From contig OY987230.1 of NCBI GenBank assembly GCA_963920705.1, forward strand, positions 15,835,320 through 15,899,319: DNA of 64,000 bases, written 5' to 3'. Below are positions 50,316 to 62,337 of the stretch, piece after piece. The notes under the pieces were generated by a model. It was not told the origin of the DNA, searched no databases, and was given only the letters and a program-made list of their open reading frames with translations. The first letter of the stretch is position 1, and every line of letters begins with the position of its first letter. The stretch is from Odiellus spinosus (lineage: Eukaryota; Arthropoda; Arachnida; Opiliones; Phalangiidae). The position numbers were made by a program, and so were the translations under genes.

Positions 50316-51180
50316 TTAAAATTGAAATCGACTTTAGTTTGCCCTCTAGATATTTAAATTGGGTGGTTTTACGGGAGTGGTTGATAGCGTATATTCTCAA
50401 TAAAATTAAAAAATAATAATAATAAAAACCCGGAAATTTACGGAAAGGGTATGAATAAATTTTCAAGTTCGGGTTTACAATAAAAATATGTGAAAATGTT
50501 TCTTAGTTTTTTGCGAATGGCCCAAGGTTTTGAGTTCCCTTTATAATAATGGACAGGTTTAATTTTATCCCTTTATCAATTAATATCTGTATTGTTTATT
50601 AATTTCTCAAGACACTAAAGGTTATAGAGGTCTTTTTTGTATTTTTTTGGCGGATGTATTAAGAAGCCTTAGTAAAGTTACACTCCATCGCACTTCCATG
50701 GCCTACTTCTTCGTCTATTGTTATATAACTTGGCATATATTGGCTACACTAATTTTCAAGAAGAATTAACATAATGGAAAAAAACGTAGGCGTATTGTTA
50801 CACAGTGTTTATCCTCATAGAAAAGATAATAGTCTTTGCAAACTACTCTCGAACACGAGTATGAAGTCAAGATAATTTCGCTTTCGCAAAAACGTATTAG
50901 CTATGGTTCTATTATTGCAAGGTTTAATATAATTATAAATATTATTTCGTGAATATTTATTTGCAAATTAAACAAAGGAAAAGTAAAAATGATAAACAAA
51001 TGAAAAACAAGCTTCTAACAAAGGCAGTCGTTTGTTATTGGTGTTTATGACGAGTTACCTGAACCAATAAGATTAGAAGACTAATCGTAAGTGAATGGTT
51101 TCGCTAACTCCCGTTAAATAAATAAAAAAATAACTGCTCTGAAAGTTATAATTAAAGTTAGGCTGTCACTGATTTTTCAT

Positions 51181-51320
51181 GAGCTATTGTAGAGCCTACG
51201 GTTGATTCTAGTAAGTTCTATCACGTGATAAGGTTGCTTTTGCGCGGTCTTTTTCTTTAAAGTACTTAATCCATAAAGTTCTACATTTCGTAAGAAAATT
51301 ATCGTTAATTACGTTCCAAA
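51181..51320 (+). repeat. Dispersed repeat J, copy 1
   Basis: GAGCCTACGGTTGATTCTAG, GTGATAAGGTTGCTTTTGCG and GTACTTAATCCATAAAGTTC recur at 58.7 kb in the same order. No ends recognised. Confidence 0.65.
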
Positions 51321-53516
51321 AATAAACTAATATATATAAGAGAGATTTTTCACGACTTTTTAGGAACGAGAATTGATTTTATATGATGGTGTTCGAATCG
51401 AAAATCAGCACTTTTAATATTTTATATCTAAATAAATTAGAGGCCTGCATAAACCTCTTCTTCAATAATAAATTATAAATTCAATAAGTTATCTAATACA
51501 TCGATTGCCCAATTTTCTTTCAGCTATAAAGAACACTTTTATAAATTAATAATCAAGTACAGGCTCACTTTTGACTTAGATAACAATCAAAAGAAGAAAA
51601 AAAAACTAATTATAAAATATTAATTTCGCAAAATATTGACTTTCAAATTTTGAACTCGTTTAAGAAAGTTCTTTACTATTAAACTTTTAAGAGAGTGTGA
51701 AAAAAAAATCGATTTATTATTTAAGACCGCTTTGATATCCGGCAAACTGAAAGTATACACGCAATCTGACTCGATTCAAAATGATATTCAATTTCTAGCG
51801 CTTAATTTTGATATTAACTTCAAAGGGGATATGTTTGAAAAACTCGATATTATAAAAGAGGAGGAGTTTTAGCTAGAAAATGTTGCTCTCTACGTCATAA
51901 CTCGTGAAATATCTAGCCTAGCGCCCGAAATTGCGCTTTTGTTTCGTTTCACACGCTAAAATCTCATATTTAACAGCATGAGCAACGATTTAAAACGCTG
52001 AATTGGGCGTTTTAAGCCGGATTCCTACAGGCCTATTTTCAAGCTTTCGTGCTAATGGTACATCTATGAGCGCACGAACGTGAAAAGCGTGAAAACAGGT
52101 CTTTGTACATCCGCCTATAGTTGAAATAATCTCATGTTGCGTGATTTTGTGACAACAAAGCAACATTTCAACCACATGTCCTAAAACACAATTTATTTTA
52201 CATTTATTCCCTCATGAAATCGTCGAGCGATGATTTCATGTCCTATTGGTTTTTGCTCAATTTAATTTGACTAATTTTAAAATACAGATACAAAAGAATA
52301 ACACACGAATTCAAATTTGCTCGATGTTATATAGTTTTATCGAACACCATATTAACTTTCCTTTTCACCCACTCTTTCTTTAAGAAGATGGGGGGATGGG
52401 GGACTTATTTCACAAAACGTTTCATATTTCCTATATAAAAACCTTTCTCTCTTGTTTTCCAAAAAGTTCCCTTTAGTCTGAGCTGTATAGTTACCGTATA
52501 GACTAAATAATAACCCGAAACCACGGTGAAACTAATGTTGCATATTTTTCTTCTGTATAGTCAGAATCAAATCAAATTTTCAGCAGGTACAAACGTAGAA
52601 TCAGTTTAAAATCTAATATTCAGTTTCCATCACAAAAAGAGCATCTCATATTTGTTTATAATGAAAACTTGAATCGCGAAAGTAAAAACAATATTTCGCT
52701 AGGCCTTTTTTAAAAGTTCGAACCAAAACCGAAAGCCCGTGAAGCGTAACGCATGCGCGATGAGATGAATAGCGCGAGCGCGCGGGGGTGAAAATACTAC
52801 GGCGAAGAAAATATACATTAACGCTTTGCATTTCGTCATAGATGTTAGAAGAACTCTACGGACAAACAACCAAAGTTTAGCTTTTAAGAAAAATAACAAA
52901 TCTAAACACCAAGGGTAAAAAAAGTGGATTTTCGTGGGTTAGGTTACGAGCCAGAATCTAGGATAAACTATCCCTGGATATGAGATTATGTTTAGAAAGA
53001 AGACACTCAACTTTCGGAGAGTCTGGTAAACTTATCCGATAGCTGTTCATTCTCCAAACTGCACCACCCCAAAACCGTACTGTGATTGGATACCCAAATA
53101 TAATACGGTTACAAGCATAGCACGATTTATTTTTCAAACTTTCACTACTAAAAGTGAACTTAACTAAGAATCAACTATGATGAATTTATTTGCAAGGAGT
53201 GATAATATTAAAGGTAAGACTTGAAAATTATTTATTTTAATTTTAAACCCATAAGGGATAATCCAGTTTTTTTATGGAGCATGAAACGCTACAAATATCT
53301 GGCAAACTCAACGAAATTAACGGAAAAAAAATGTGTTATGTTAGCTATAATTTGGAAGATAAGTTGTTTGTGTGTCTGAAAAAAAGATTTTTTTCAAAAT
53401 TTATATTGAAAATTTTAGCTAAGGGTAATGGAGACTTAATATTATGGACTAATTAATATCTTTGGAAATCTATTATTAGTCAATCAATTTACAGAAAAGT
53501 CTGGGAAAATTTTAAA

Positions 53517-53797
53517 TGTAACCTAACATAGTTTAAATCGGCCTAATCTAACAGTAAAAAAAATACAAACAAATATTAAACCAGAAATAAATTTAAAACT
53601 TATCATCAAATTAGGCTTAGCTGGATTCATAAGCGACCAATGACATTGATCATGGAGATCCTGCACTCCCTGTAAAAGAGCCATCGATCAATGTCATTGG
53701 ATGATAACTTTACATGGGGAGTTCAGGTGATATCCATGAATCCAGCTAAGCTAATTTTCTGGGTAAGTATTAAATTTATTTAATATTTGTTTTTAGG
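53517..53797. mobile_element. Element A, degraded copy
   Basis: Begins GTAACCTAACATAGTTTAAA and carries the core TGGAGATCCTGCACTCCCTG and ATCCATGAATCCAGCTAAGC. Both outer ends have lost the AGGGAG motif. It is the most diverged A copy seen. Confidence 0.7.
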
Positions 53798-54225
53798 TTT
53801 CAGTCTAACTTTAATAACGTGATTGAACCGCGAGCTTCTGTTCTAAAATTAATTTTTTTTTAATTTATTAAATTTAATTTGCCCAAATTAAAATTCAGTA
53901 TACATGTATATATAAAGTGTTTTTTGGGTGTATAATGTTTGCAACTACTTCACATAATACAGAAGACTTTAGACCCCATATTTTTGGAATTTAAATAATA
54001 AACAAAACTTCAATATAGGAAATATTCAATATAATCTTTATGGACAAAATGGATTTGTCATTTTCTATAGGAATTGTTCGTCACAGTCACGTGACGTACA
54101 AAAAAAACAGGTGTCTTTTAAGCTCTTTCCGAAGTTAAATCGGTTCAATCTCGCTATATTTGCCCATCTGAACAACTGGATTTGTTAAAGTATTCTGGCT
54201 AAACATTTACCATAACAAAATGGGG

Positions 54226-54264
<39 letters not shown>
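54226..54264 (+). repeat. 39-base poly(A) tract
   Basis: Longest homopolymer seen. There is no retroposed gene or SINE body upstream that I can identify. Other long tracts: T at 28031-28052, A at 29061-29084, T at 61133-61161. Confidence 0.9.
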
Positions 54265-54267
<3 letters not shown>

Positions 54268-56918
54268 ACCTTAGAAAGATTGGCTTCTCTCATTGAAAAC
54301 CTGTGTTTTTACACGTTAAACTCTACTAGTTCTAAGATTGAACTCAACTAAGGCAAACTAAAGAGTAGTCGGATAACTTAAGCTAAAGTATAATATTACC
54401 TACCAAAATCGAACTGGTATTTTTCTTAAAATTGGAAAACACTTATAATATGGTTCAAGAGCAGTTAGCAAAGGCTTTTTTTATTTTTATGAGATTCAAT
54501 ATAATGTATTAATCCGCCCCAGGTTTGTTTAGTTTGCAATCTTATCAAACCAAAAAATATATAAATATAGATGTCGATTTCGAAATTTTCAATTGTTTCC
54601 CAATAATATGGAGAGTTTTTGCGAAAGATTATAGCGATTAAATATATATTAAAGGGAATACGAAACCTAGAAGAGAATTATAAAACTGATTTTGTGCAAC
54701 TGGGCGTGGCCACCTCCCATCATTTAAAAGTAACTCATCTGTTCAAAGATATCTGTTCCCTCCATACACTAAGGGTGAACAATAGCCGGAAAATGGTTCA
54801 TATATCATAATCAACCTCGAAAATAATCTAAATGTAGTGTTTCAACTAGTCTGCTTAAATTTAAAATAAGGGAGTCAGGAACTTGAGTACTGCAGGTGTA
54901 CAAAATCTTTGAACTATGTGCACAGCTACCAAAGCTGAACTCACGCGTTCACGAGAGTTTGAACTCAAGGTACTGTCAAAGCTGAACTCGTGTAAACTTA
55001 GGTGTATAAACCATTCAAAAGAGTGGGGTCCCACTAGCGCTATTGGTCTAAATTTGCTATCGACGTTAAGTTAGGCTTAGCACTAATTTTTAAAGGTTAT
55101 CATCGTATATGAGCAGACGACGTAATCATTCGAAAGTGATGATGCATTTTTCTAATCTCAAGGTCGATTATTGATTGAATTCCAACTCGAATTAACAACA
55201 CGAGCAAAGCCATACTACCAGTTATCTCTAGTATCAATGGAGTTAGTGATAAAATAAGAATAACCATTCACGCGATGCCAAATCGAGGTAGAATTAATTA
55301 TCAATAAGCTTATTGAACTCCCATTACTTTATTCAGAACATTCATTTTACCCGCCCTTTTAAGAAATGAAAAAAACTTGAAAAGAAGCCGAAATAACCTT
55401 CTTTAGAATACGATTTATAAGATCTTATAAATCGTTAAGCTTAATTAATCAAAATTAGTTCCGTTCATAATTAATACGCCCTAGTAATTAGCTATGAAAG
55501 CAAGAAGAAGAAGAATAAGGGCTCGATCTCTGGAGAATGAAAACGTAGGAAGCGAATCAATGAAATTATAAGAGATAAACACAAATTTCTTTGCATCACC
55601 AACTCCGTAAAAGAAGCATTTTTCAAAGAAAACTTATGTCATCTCAAAAGTTAGGTTTTTAAAGGCACTCTCAAATAGACCGTTCTTTTGACTATAAAAG
55701 GATTGCGCGCTGTACACGAACGTGTTATTCGGGTTAATTAGATGCAAACGAATTTAATTGGTAGCGCCAACTATTTATCCCAATTAAAACAACGAGAGTA
55801 TATGAGACAGGATGGCGCAAATTTCTAATTTAAATCTAAAACTAAATAAAAGAGATGGTCAAGAAATTATATAATGTTTTTTAAGTATTTTTTTCAGCGA
55901 GATTAGTTTGAAAACTAGGGAAATCTGACGCGGATTAATACACAATAGAAGATTAAAGTAGTTTTGAATTTTAAAGGGATAATGAAACAATTTAATTCTA
56001 GTTAATTTTAATACAAAATATAATTAAATTGTTTCACTTGCTATAACTAGCAGAATTCATAGACGTTACGTCACGGGCTATGTCATGCCCCTTTTACTAA
56101 CAATTGTAAGCTAAGCAGTGCCAATTAGGTTTAATAAACAAGTAGATAAAGTCAAATTAGACATATTTAACTACTTAACCTACTGTATTATATTTATTGA
56201 ATTCCAATGAACTTCTAAATTTTTATTCTTCAATTTATGAAATTCCCAAAATAAACTTTCCAAATAATTTTATCCGGACAAATATATCATTCATAATCCC
56301 TTTCAAAATTTGAAACGAATACATTATGCGAAATTAGACTCTTTAGAACTCGTTTAAAACGTTAAACTCTTGATTACCAAACTTAAATGAGTCACTATAC
56401 CGGTAGCACCACATTTTTAAAAATAAGTCGGGAATGCTCCTGAATATGACGTCACTCTTATTCTTATCCAATCAAGAGGGCAATACCGTGTTACAAATTA
56501 AGTCGAGCTAGTTCAGTTTTTTTTAACGAGCGTGCTTTGGAATAAATACGATATTTCGCGAGCAATTTGCAATAAATATTAGTTTTACTCCATAAGTAAT
56601 ACATTGCGTATTACTCCACCTTACTATTAAACAAGATTGCAAACTGTCTTTGTACAAAAATAGAAAAACCTTTATTGAAACAAGAATAAAAAAAAGCTTA
56701 TAATGGGAAATGCAAATCAGCCTTCTTGGGTCTTTAAATAATATTAAAATGCTTTCTTAATTAATTCTACGGAAGAGGCCACGGAGAGATGCTAATGAAG
56801 CTATTAAAATGCCATTGGTTTTTTTTTTTCTTGATATAAGGCACAAGTACTAACCTTTTCTATAATCCTATTATATATCTCGAATTTATTTTAAATATTT
56901 GCATGTATTCATTCATGG

Positions 56919-57130
56919 CAAAAGTCCATCACTATATTTCATAAAAGTAAACAACACCCCTTAGCTTAATACTATCAGTTTTACGTCAGAGCCCACCACT
57001 TAAAACTAGCTAAAAAAGTCATCACGACATCACCCCTGTCTTGCTAGTGTGATTTGGACTCTTCCTCGTTATTTTGAGTGAGGAGAGAGGGACGGAATTT
57101 AGGCGTTTAGTTCATGTTATTCATAGTTTT
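56919..57130. mobile_element. Foldback element F, truncated copy
   Basis: Starts CAAAAGTCCATCACTATATT and follows the F right arm in reverse (AAAAGTCATCACGAC, CCTCGTTATTTTGAGTGAGG, GGACGGAATTTAGGCG), then stops near 57130 where another small inverted repeat begins. The other arm is absent. Confidence 0.75.
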
Positions 57131-57136
57131 CACTGT

Positions 57137-57242
57137 AAATGGTTGCCAACCACTTGTGAGCACAAATTGAAGTCACGAATTTGTTCAATTTTGGAACTAG
57201 TACGTTCAGATCTGCACTCACAAGCTCCTGGCAACCCTACGG
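57137..57242. repeat. Small inverted repeat at the end of truncated F
   Basis: Arms GGTTGCCAACCACTTGTGAG and, inverted, CTCACAAGCTCCTGGCAACC, about 60 bp apart. Possibly a further foldback insertion that removed the rest of F; no duplication seen. Confidence 0.45.
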
Positions 57243-57600
57243 TGGAAAAGCTCCGTAAAAGGGTGGAACTTTTCTCCAATTCTGGCCGGTAACGGCATTT
57301 TCCCCTTTGGTGGAAAGTATGTAAATAATTGGGCTTTTGTGGCGAGAAGCCAAATATTTTTTTCCAAGTCGTATTCGCCTTTCGAATCGGTAACTGAAGT
57401 TTGAAATTAAATTTATTTCTATATATTTTTGAGCAGCCACGTACTAGGTTTTATTACTTTTGCCACTGCTTGCCGTTAGAGGACGCTTTAAACACCAGAT
57501 TTTGTTATATTTTTTAAGATATCCCTAGGTTTCAATAGCCCTTTGAAGAATATTACCAATATACGCGTTGTATTTTTTTAAACCCGGTATAAATTATAGT

Positions 57601-57648
57601 CTATTCACCCCTAACTGCTATTGTTTAATAGCAGTTAGGGGTGAATAG
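57601..57648. repeat. Perfect 22-bp hairpin
   Basis: The arm CTATTCACCCCTAACTGCTA extended by TT is followed by the loop GTTT and the exact complement. No mismatch in 22 pairs. Purpose unknown; could be a DNA foldback or a stem in RNA. Confidence 0.85.
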
Positions 57649-58719
57649 TTTCTCTCTGATCCTTTTTATCCAAAAAAAAATAAAATGAAAAAATATGAAA
57701 AGTTACTGCTACGTTTACAAACGATAAGTACACCGAAACCATATATGAAGAACAATGCTTTTGTAAATGGATTTAAAACTATGGCTTCCATTCTTTAACT
57801 GTGGTAAAGAGTTACTCTGATAAATTCTATAGTTTACAAGAGATTTTCACAAAGCCATAATAAACACTTCAGCGGGGGAGTTTTCTTCAGAAACATTCTA
57901 AGTGTTCAGCGTATAATATCTTGAGTTTCCCGCTAAGCCTAAGAAATCAAATCACATCTATCTTTCTTTCCGCGCTTATAAATAAACCTAAACTTTAACA
58001 ATTTTGCAAACATCCCTTGACCAAGAACCTTAAGAATTGTTTTTTGTGCAAAGCGACATATTTTTCTAAAAAAAAAATGCCATTTTTCCTTCAATTTAAA
58101 ATCCCCATGGTGTTATGGTTACTAAAGGTAGACACTATTTGAGGCAAATAACCCTATTTACAGACTTCACCCCAAGAAACAACCAAGCTCGGGGTTCAAA
58201 TAGCGGAGTTTCTATCGTGATTACGAGTCTTTCTAAAAATGCAACTAAATATGTTTTGACGTACCCCGACTTCCTTCCTGGTTCGATACGGTTGGATAGA
58301 AAAATTCAAGGTTAGGCCTTAAAAAAACCTAACTTCGATGATTTTTTTACCTAAATGAATATTATTTTGTTGGAAATAATGGGGCATATCAAGGAGGTTA
58401 TTATTTTCACACTACACACCTAATAATTTAATGATTACATCTATTATTTTCGGATTAACTCTCGAATAAACAGTACGATTTAATATCAAAACCGGATGTA
58501 GGATGTTTATCATTATCTCAGTAGACAACGAAAATTAAATTCACTCTCAAAAATTCACTTCTATAACAACAAGAATTAATTCTAAATTAGGGACCATTCG
58601 AGAAACTAAAATTTAAAGGAAAATCTAGCAGAATTTCTGTTCAATTTACAAAAAAATACAAGCTTCAAAGTTCTTGAAAATGAAACTCCCCGTAATACTA
58701 CGCCATCACTAGGGGGGCG

Positions 58720-58860
58720 GGGCTATTTTTGAGCCTACAGTTGATTCTCGCGCGTTCTGACATGTGATAAGGTTGCTTCCGCGCGGTCTTTTTAGTAAAA
58801 GTACTTAATCCAGAAAGTTCTACCTTTAGTATGAAAATTATCTTCAATTACGTTTTGTGT
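58720..58860 (+). repeat. Dispersed repeat J, copy 2
   Basis: GAGCCTACAGTTGATTCTCG, GTGATAAGGTTGCTTCCGCG and GTACTTAATCCAGAAAGTTC match copy 1; a fragment (TTTTTAGTAAAAGTACTTAA) also occurs near 25780. Confidence 0.65.
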
Positions 58861-61116
58861 AAGAGGTTGCTTAATCTTTACTTGCCTTGAATCGAAGTAC
58901 AAATCTAAACAAACAATAACTCGAAAGCAACGGTGACTGACAAATATTAAAATAACGCCTTTATTATTAGACTCTTAGTACTTTAATTACTTTTAATTGA
59001 CTTCCCTGTAACTTTATTTTAATATCCTAAGCGCGTGTAACCTGGCCTTAGGTTTTGTGGCAACCCTAGTAACACCATGTTGTTTCAGTATAAAAATTAT
59101 AATATTCAATCGCAAAACTAGGATCTCCCCGGACCCAGTTAAAAGCAACCACTTTCCAGTGAAGTGGCAAAAACTAAAAGCGAAATAGAGAAACTAGTTA
59201 ACAAACAAGAAGCACCACTTTTTAAACTATTTCAAAACAATATTATTTTATATTTAAAACACCAGTAGGGAAACCGAATCATCCCCGAATAAAACACGTA
59301 ATTAAAATTTAACGGGGTAACATTGAAACACTCATATTGACTCACCGCGGCTTTAGTTTACGGAGAAACCGAGACGAAAAGCGACATGAAAACCGCGCAA
59401 TAACGCCTCACAAAATTAGTCTTAGCTAGTGACAGCCGGCTTGATGTTTCAAGTTCAAGCTGCTCAACTAGTATTTTAGATAGTAAGTGTATTCCAGTTC
59501 TAGCTAAGTTGTCAAAGATTATGAAAATCGAATCTAAATAAACAAATTGATAACTGAATTTTCGAAAACTTTGACCTACGAGACTTACAATGTTAGAGTT
59601 AAGTTTACTCGGGTATTGAAGGGAGATTAGGCAGCAACCTCATTTAAAAATCAGCTGGTTTTGCGGACATGGTATAAAAACATCATCGCTGTATACTATT
59701 TCCTGTAAAAATCTGTCACTAAAGATAAACAGGAAATGAGGTTTAAAGGGACTATCTGCTATCAGACGACGATGAGCGTAACAAATTGTACAGTCAAAGC
59801 ACGGCTGTGTGCATAAGGGTAGATGATTTCAAAGGGGAAAATTTCAGAGTAGCTAGATAGGGCTTTTAAAGGTTATTTTTTACTGTGTTAAAATGCATCC
59901 CTTTGTGGTAAAATTTTCCAACGTAAAATTTCTCCAAATAAGAAATTAATATATCTTAATATATGTGGAAGATATCTCTATTCCGCAATTTTGTTATCAG
60001 TGGATGCCGAGGTGACAAAACTAAGAAATACAAAATTTTTGAACTAACAAAGTTGAAGTAATAAAACTTAATAAAGTTAAGTAATCCCGCTAATACCAAT
60101 TATCTTCGCACTGATGCGAATGTGGGGTAAAATCAAACTCATTATATTTTCTCTTTTCCGTACCCGACTTTCAAACCCTGAACACCACGAGACTGGTGGT
60201 GAAACGTCTCAAATAAATTCTCGAAAATGTCAAATAACTAGAGCTAATTCCACTGAATCCCCAAAAAACCCTAGTATCAAAACTCCGCCCTCTTGTGATG
60301 TACGCCAGGTCATACTGCCACCCGTGTGTCCCCCTCTTTCTATCTCGCAAATTTCTATCCAAAAATCGGGCCAGAACCTGACAGAACCGAGTTAGCTGAC
60401 TGAATATAAGCTTTCAATAACCTTTAGCACCGATACCAAGCCCCTGTTCGTCGCCCCGTAAGAAAATAGATTATATGGGGGCCCGAACTTCGGCTTCTTT
60501 ACAGAATCTACTGAGCTAAAAGCCTACATCTAGTAGGGAAACGCAAAAAAAAACTATCAGCGGTAACAGAAATATATGACTACCCTCCTTTGGCACTAGG
60601 GTAATGAGAGGAGGTTCTCCTTACAATAGACGAAAGTGAACAAAAGAGAGTTCCCCGTTTCATTTTACACTCGGCTGTGAAATATTTTCAAAACTTTCCA
60701 GAAAATAAAAAAAAACTTTAGTCTAAAAGTATCGTTGATATAGAAAGGGTGTTTGGTTAATATTTTTGCGAACTTCGGAGCATTTTTACAAACATTTACT
60801 GTATAAAGTAAGTTTATTTTTAATTTGATAGGGGCTTTTAAAAAACCTCTTGTGGTTATTTACACGATTCCCTCCGCTCACTGTCAAGTTTATTTTAAAT
60901 TGATAGTATTTAAAAAACAAAACCCTTGTAGGGATTTATTCCGATCCCTGACCCAGTGATAAATATTTAAATAGATTTGATTTGGGTGGAAAGTTGGTTA
61001 AAATTTGATAGATTTTGATTGAGAGAAGATATCTAATTAGTTGAATCGCCATGCTAGCTCATTATAAGACTTATTCCATGAATAATTCCGTGGATCAGTT
61101 GGTCGAGGAAAACGTA

Positions 61117-61130
61117 ATTATTATTATTAT

Positions 61131-61161
<31 letters not shown>
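61117..61161 (+). repeat. (ATT)n microsatellite followed by T tract
   Basis: About five ATT units run directly into 29 T, 520 bp upstream of the two-membrane-segment gene's acceptor. Confidence 0.85.
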
Positions 61162-61683
61162 CAAATATAAAAATATTAAGATCTTTTTCAAGTGTCTTGC
61201 CTAACTTTATAAGTTATTAATTTTAGATATAGTGTATTTCACCAGCATATTATCATGTACAAGGCTCTCTTTCTCACTTGTGTAAACATAAGAGATTCAG
61301 AATAGCGTAGATTTAAAATGGCTAGCATTTAAAAGTGGAATATGTTACAGTAGAGATTATAAATTATTATTACTATACTACCATTATTGACTTTTGTCCA
61401 ATGGATAAATAATTCATACCCCCGTTCGCTTTGTTTCACATGTTAATTTATCAGAATTATCACAGACAGTGAAACTGCAAAAGGCGCGTGACGTACCCGT
61501 GACGTCTACAATGATGATCTGCTAAATAAACAGAACAATCCAATTTATACTTTTTTTTTCTATTTTAAACCTAACACCTTTTTCAAAAGGCAAATCATTT
61601 AATATATTTCAGTTGTATAAAATTTTAAATTTAGTTAATTCAAATTAACTTAAATTTCATTTTCTTTGTCTTTTCTTCAACAG

Positions 61684-62337
61684 CACCAACGTAGAAGAAT
61701 GGCTAGTCTATCCCCTGAACCATCTGGCTGTTCATGGCATTTGGCAACCTATCTGGTCGGATGGCTTCTCTCTGCCTGCGGTATTGGTCTCATGGTACTA
61801 TCAAGCGATGACGTAACAACTAAAGGCAATTGGCTAGTGGTTCTTATTGGTGGTATCTCGTGCGCGACATTAGGAGGAACCCTAATAGTCATCGCGGTTA
61901 GTATACCGGACAAACGTTCCAATTGGTGCCTAAACGGTAAACAAAGTCGTAGTCCCAATACCAACAAAGTTGGTATCTGCAAGAAACACGAAGGGGTCTA
62001 CATACGGTTCGGAGGGGACAAACCGAACAACAACGCGAACGAAGGGCGCAAGAATGGTAACGGGCAACGCAAGAATGTTCCTAGTAATAGCCAAGAGAAA
62101 CTGACTGAGGTACATGTACCGTTTAAATCTTCTATCGTAACTCGCGAAACGGACTACTTGTACAAGACCCGATCCTTGGACACTCATTTGGACTATTCCA
62201 CGCCAAAGATGTACAACGGCAACCTTTACGTAGCTCCCCCTACTAGTTGGAGTAGTACCCTGACCAGAGCGTCGTACGATGACATTGACGTAAATGAATG
62301 TACGGCTATCATGTTCTACCGCGAAACTCCGGTGTAA
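61684..62337 (+). CDS. Unrecognised two-membrane-segment protein with PDZ-ligand C-terminus (last coding exon)
   Basis: Open frame from the likely start ATG at 61699 to the TAA at 62335-62337, 212 residues. The frame is closed by a stop at 61651 and the exon is preceded by a strong acceptor (a run of T and C ending TTCTTCAACAG at 61683), so a 5' untranslated exon, or an upstream coding exon, is likely. Hydrophobic segments fall at about residues 15-34 and 45-69 with a short polar loop between them, leaving a tail of about 140 residues. The tail is rich in Asn, Lys, Arg and Gly around 90-130 and has several Tyr-containing motifs (DYLY, LDYS, LYVAPP). The last four residues, ETPV, fit a class I PDZ-binding motif. 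Inference: a plasma-membrane or junctional protein with a cytoplasmic tail. I cannot name the family. Codon use and GC match real exons rather than the AT-rich spacer. Confidence 0.8.
   Translation, partial: HQRRRMASLSPEPSGCSWHLATYLVGWLLSACGIGLMVLSSDDVTTKGNWLVVLIGGISCATLGGTLIVIAVSIPDKRSNWCLNGKQSRSPNTNKVGICKKHEGVYIRFGGDKPNNNANEGRKNGNGQRKNVPSNSQEKLTEVHVPFKSSIVTRETDYLYKTRSLDTHLDYSTPKMYNGNLYVAPPTSWSSTLTRASYDDIDVNECTAIMFYRETPV

Larger units (their letters stand above)
50323..61600. other. Intergenic spacer between the two genes
   Basis: Apart from the repeats listed (J copies, degraded A, truncated F, hairpin, poly(A)), I see no supported gene. A GC-rich patch near 52740-52790 (GCGCGAGCGCGCGGGGG) and a loose inverted repeat at about 52018-52110 are present. 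Any 5' exon of the downstream gene probably lies in here. Confidence 0.5.

Noticed and set aside
60114-60395. 93-codon + strand open frame upstream of gene 2
   Set aside because: No membrane or other motif, and no splice sites that would join it in frame to the exon at 61684.
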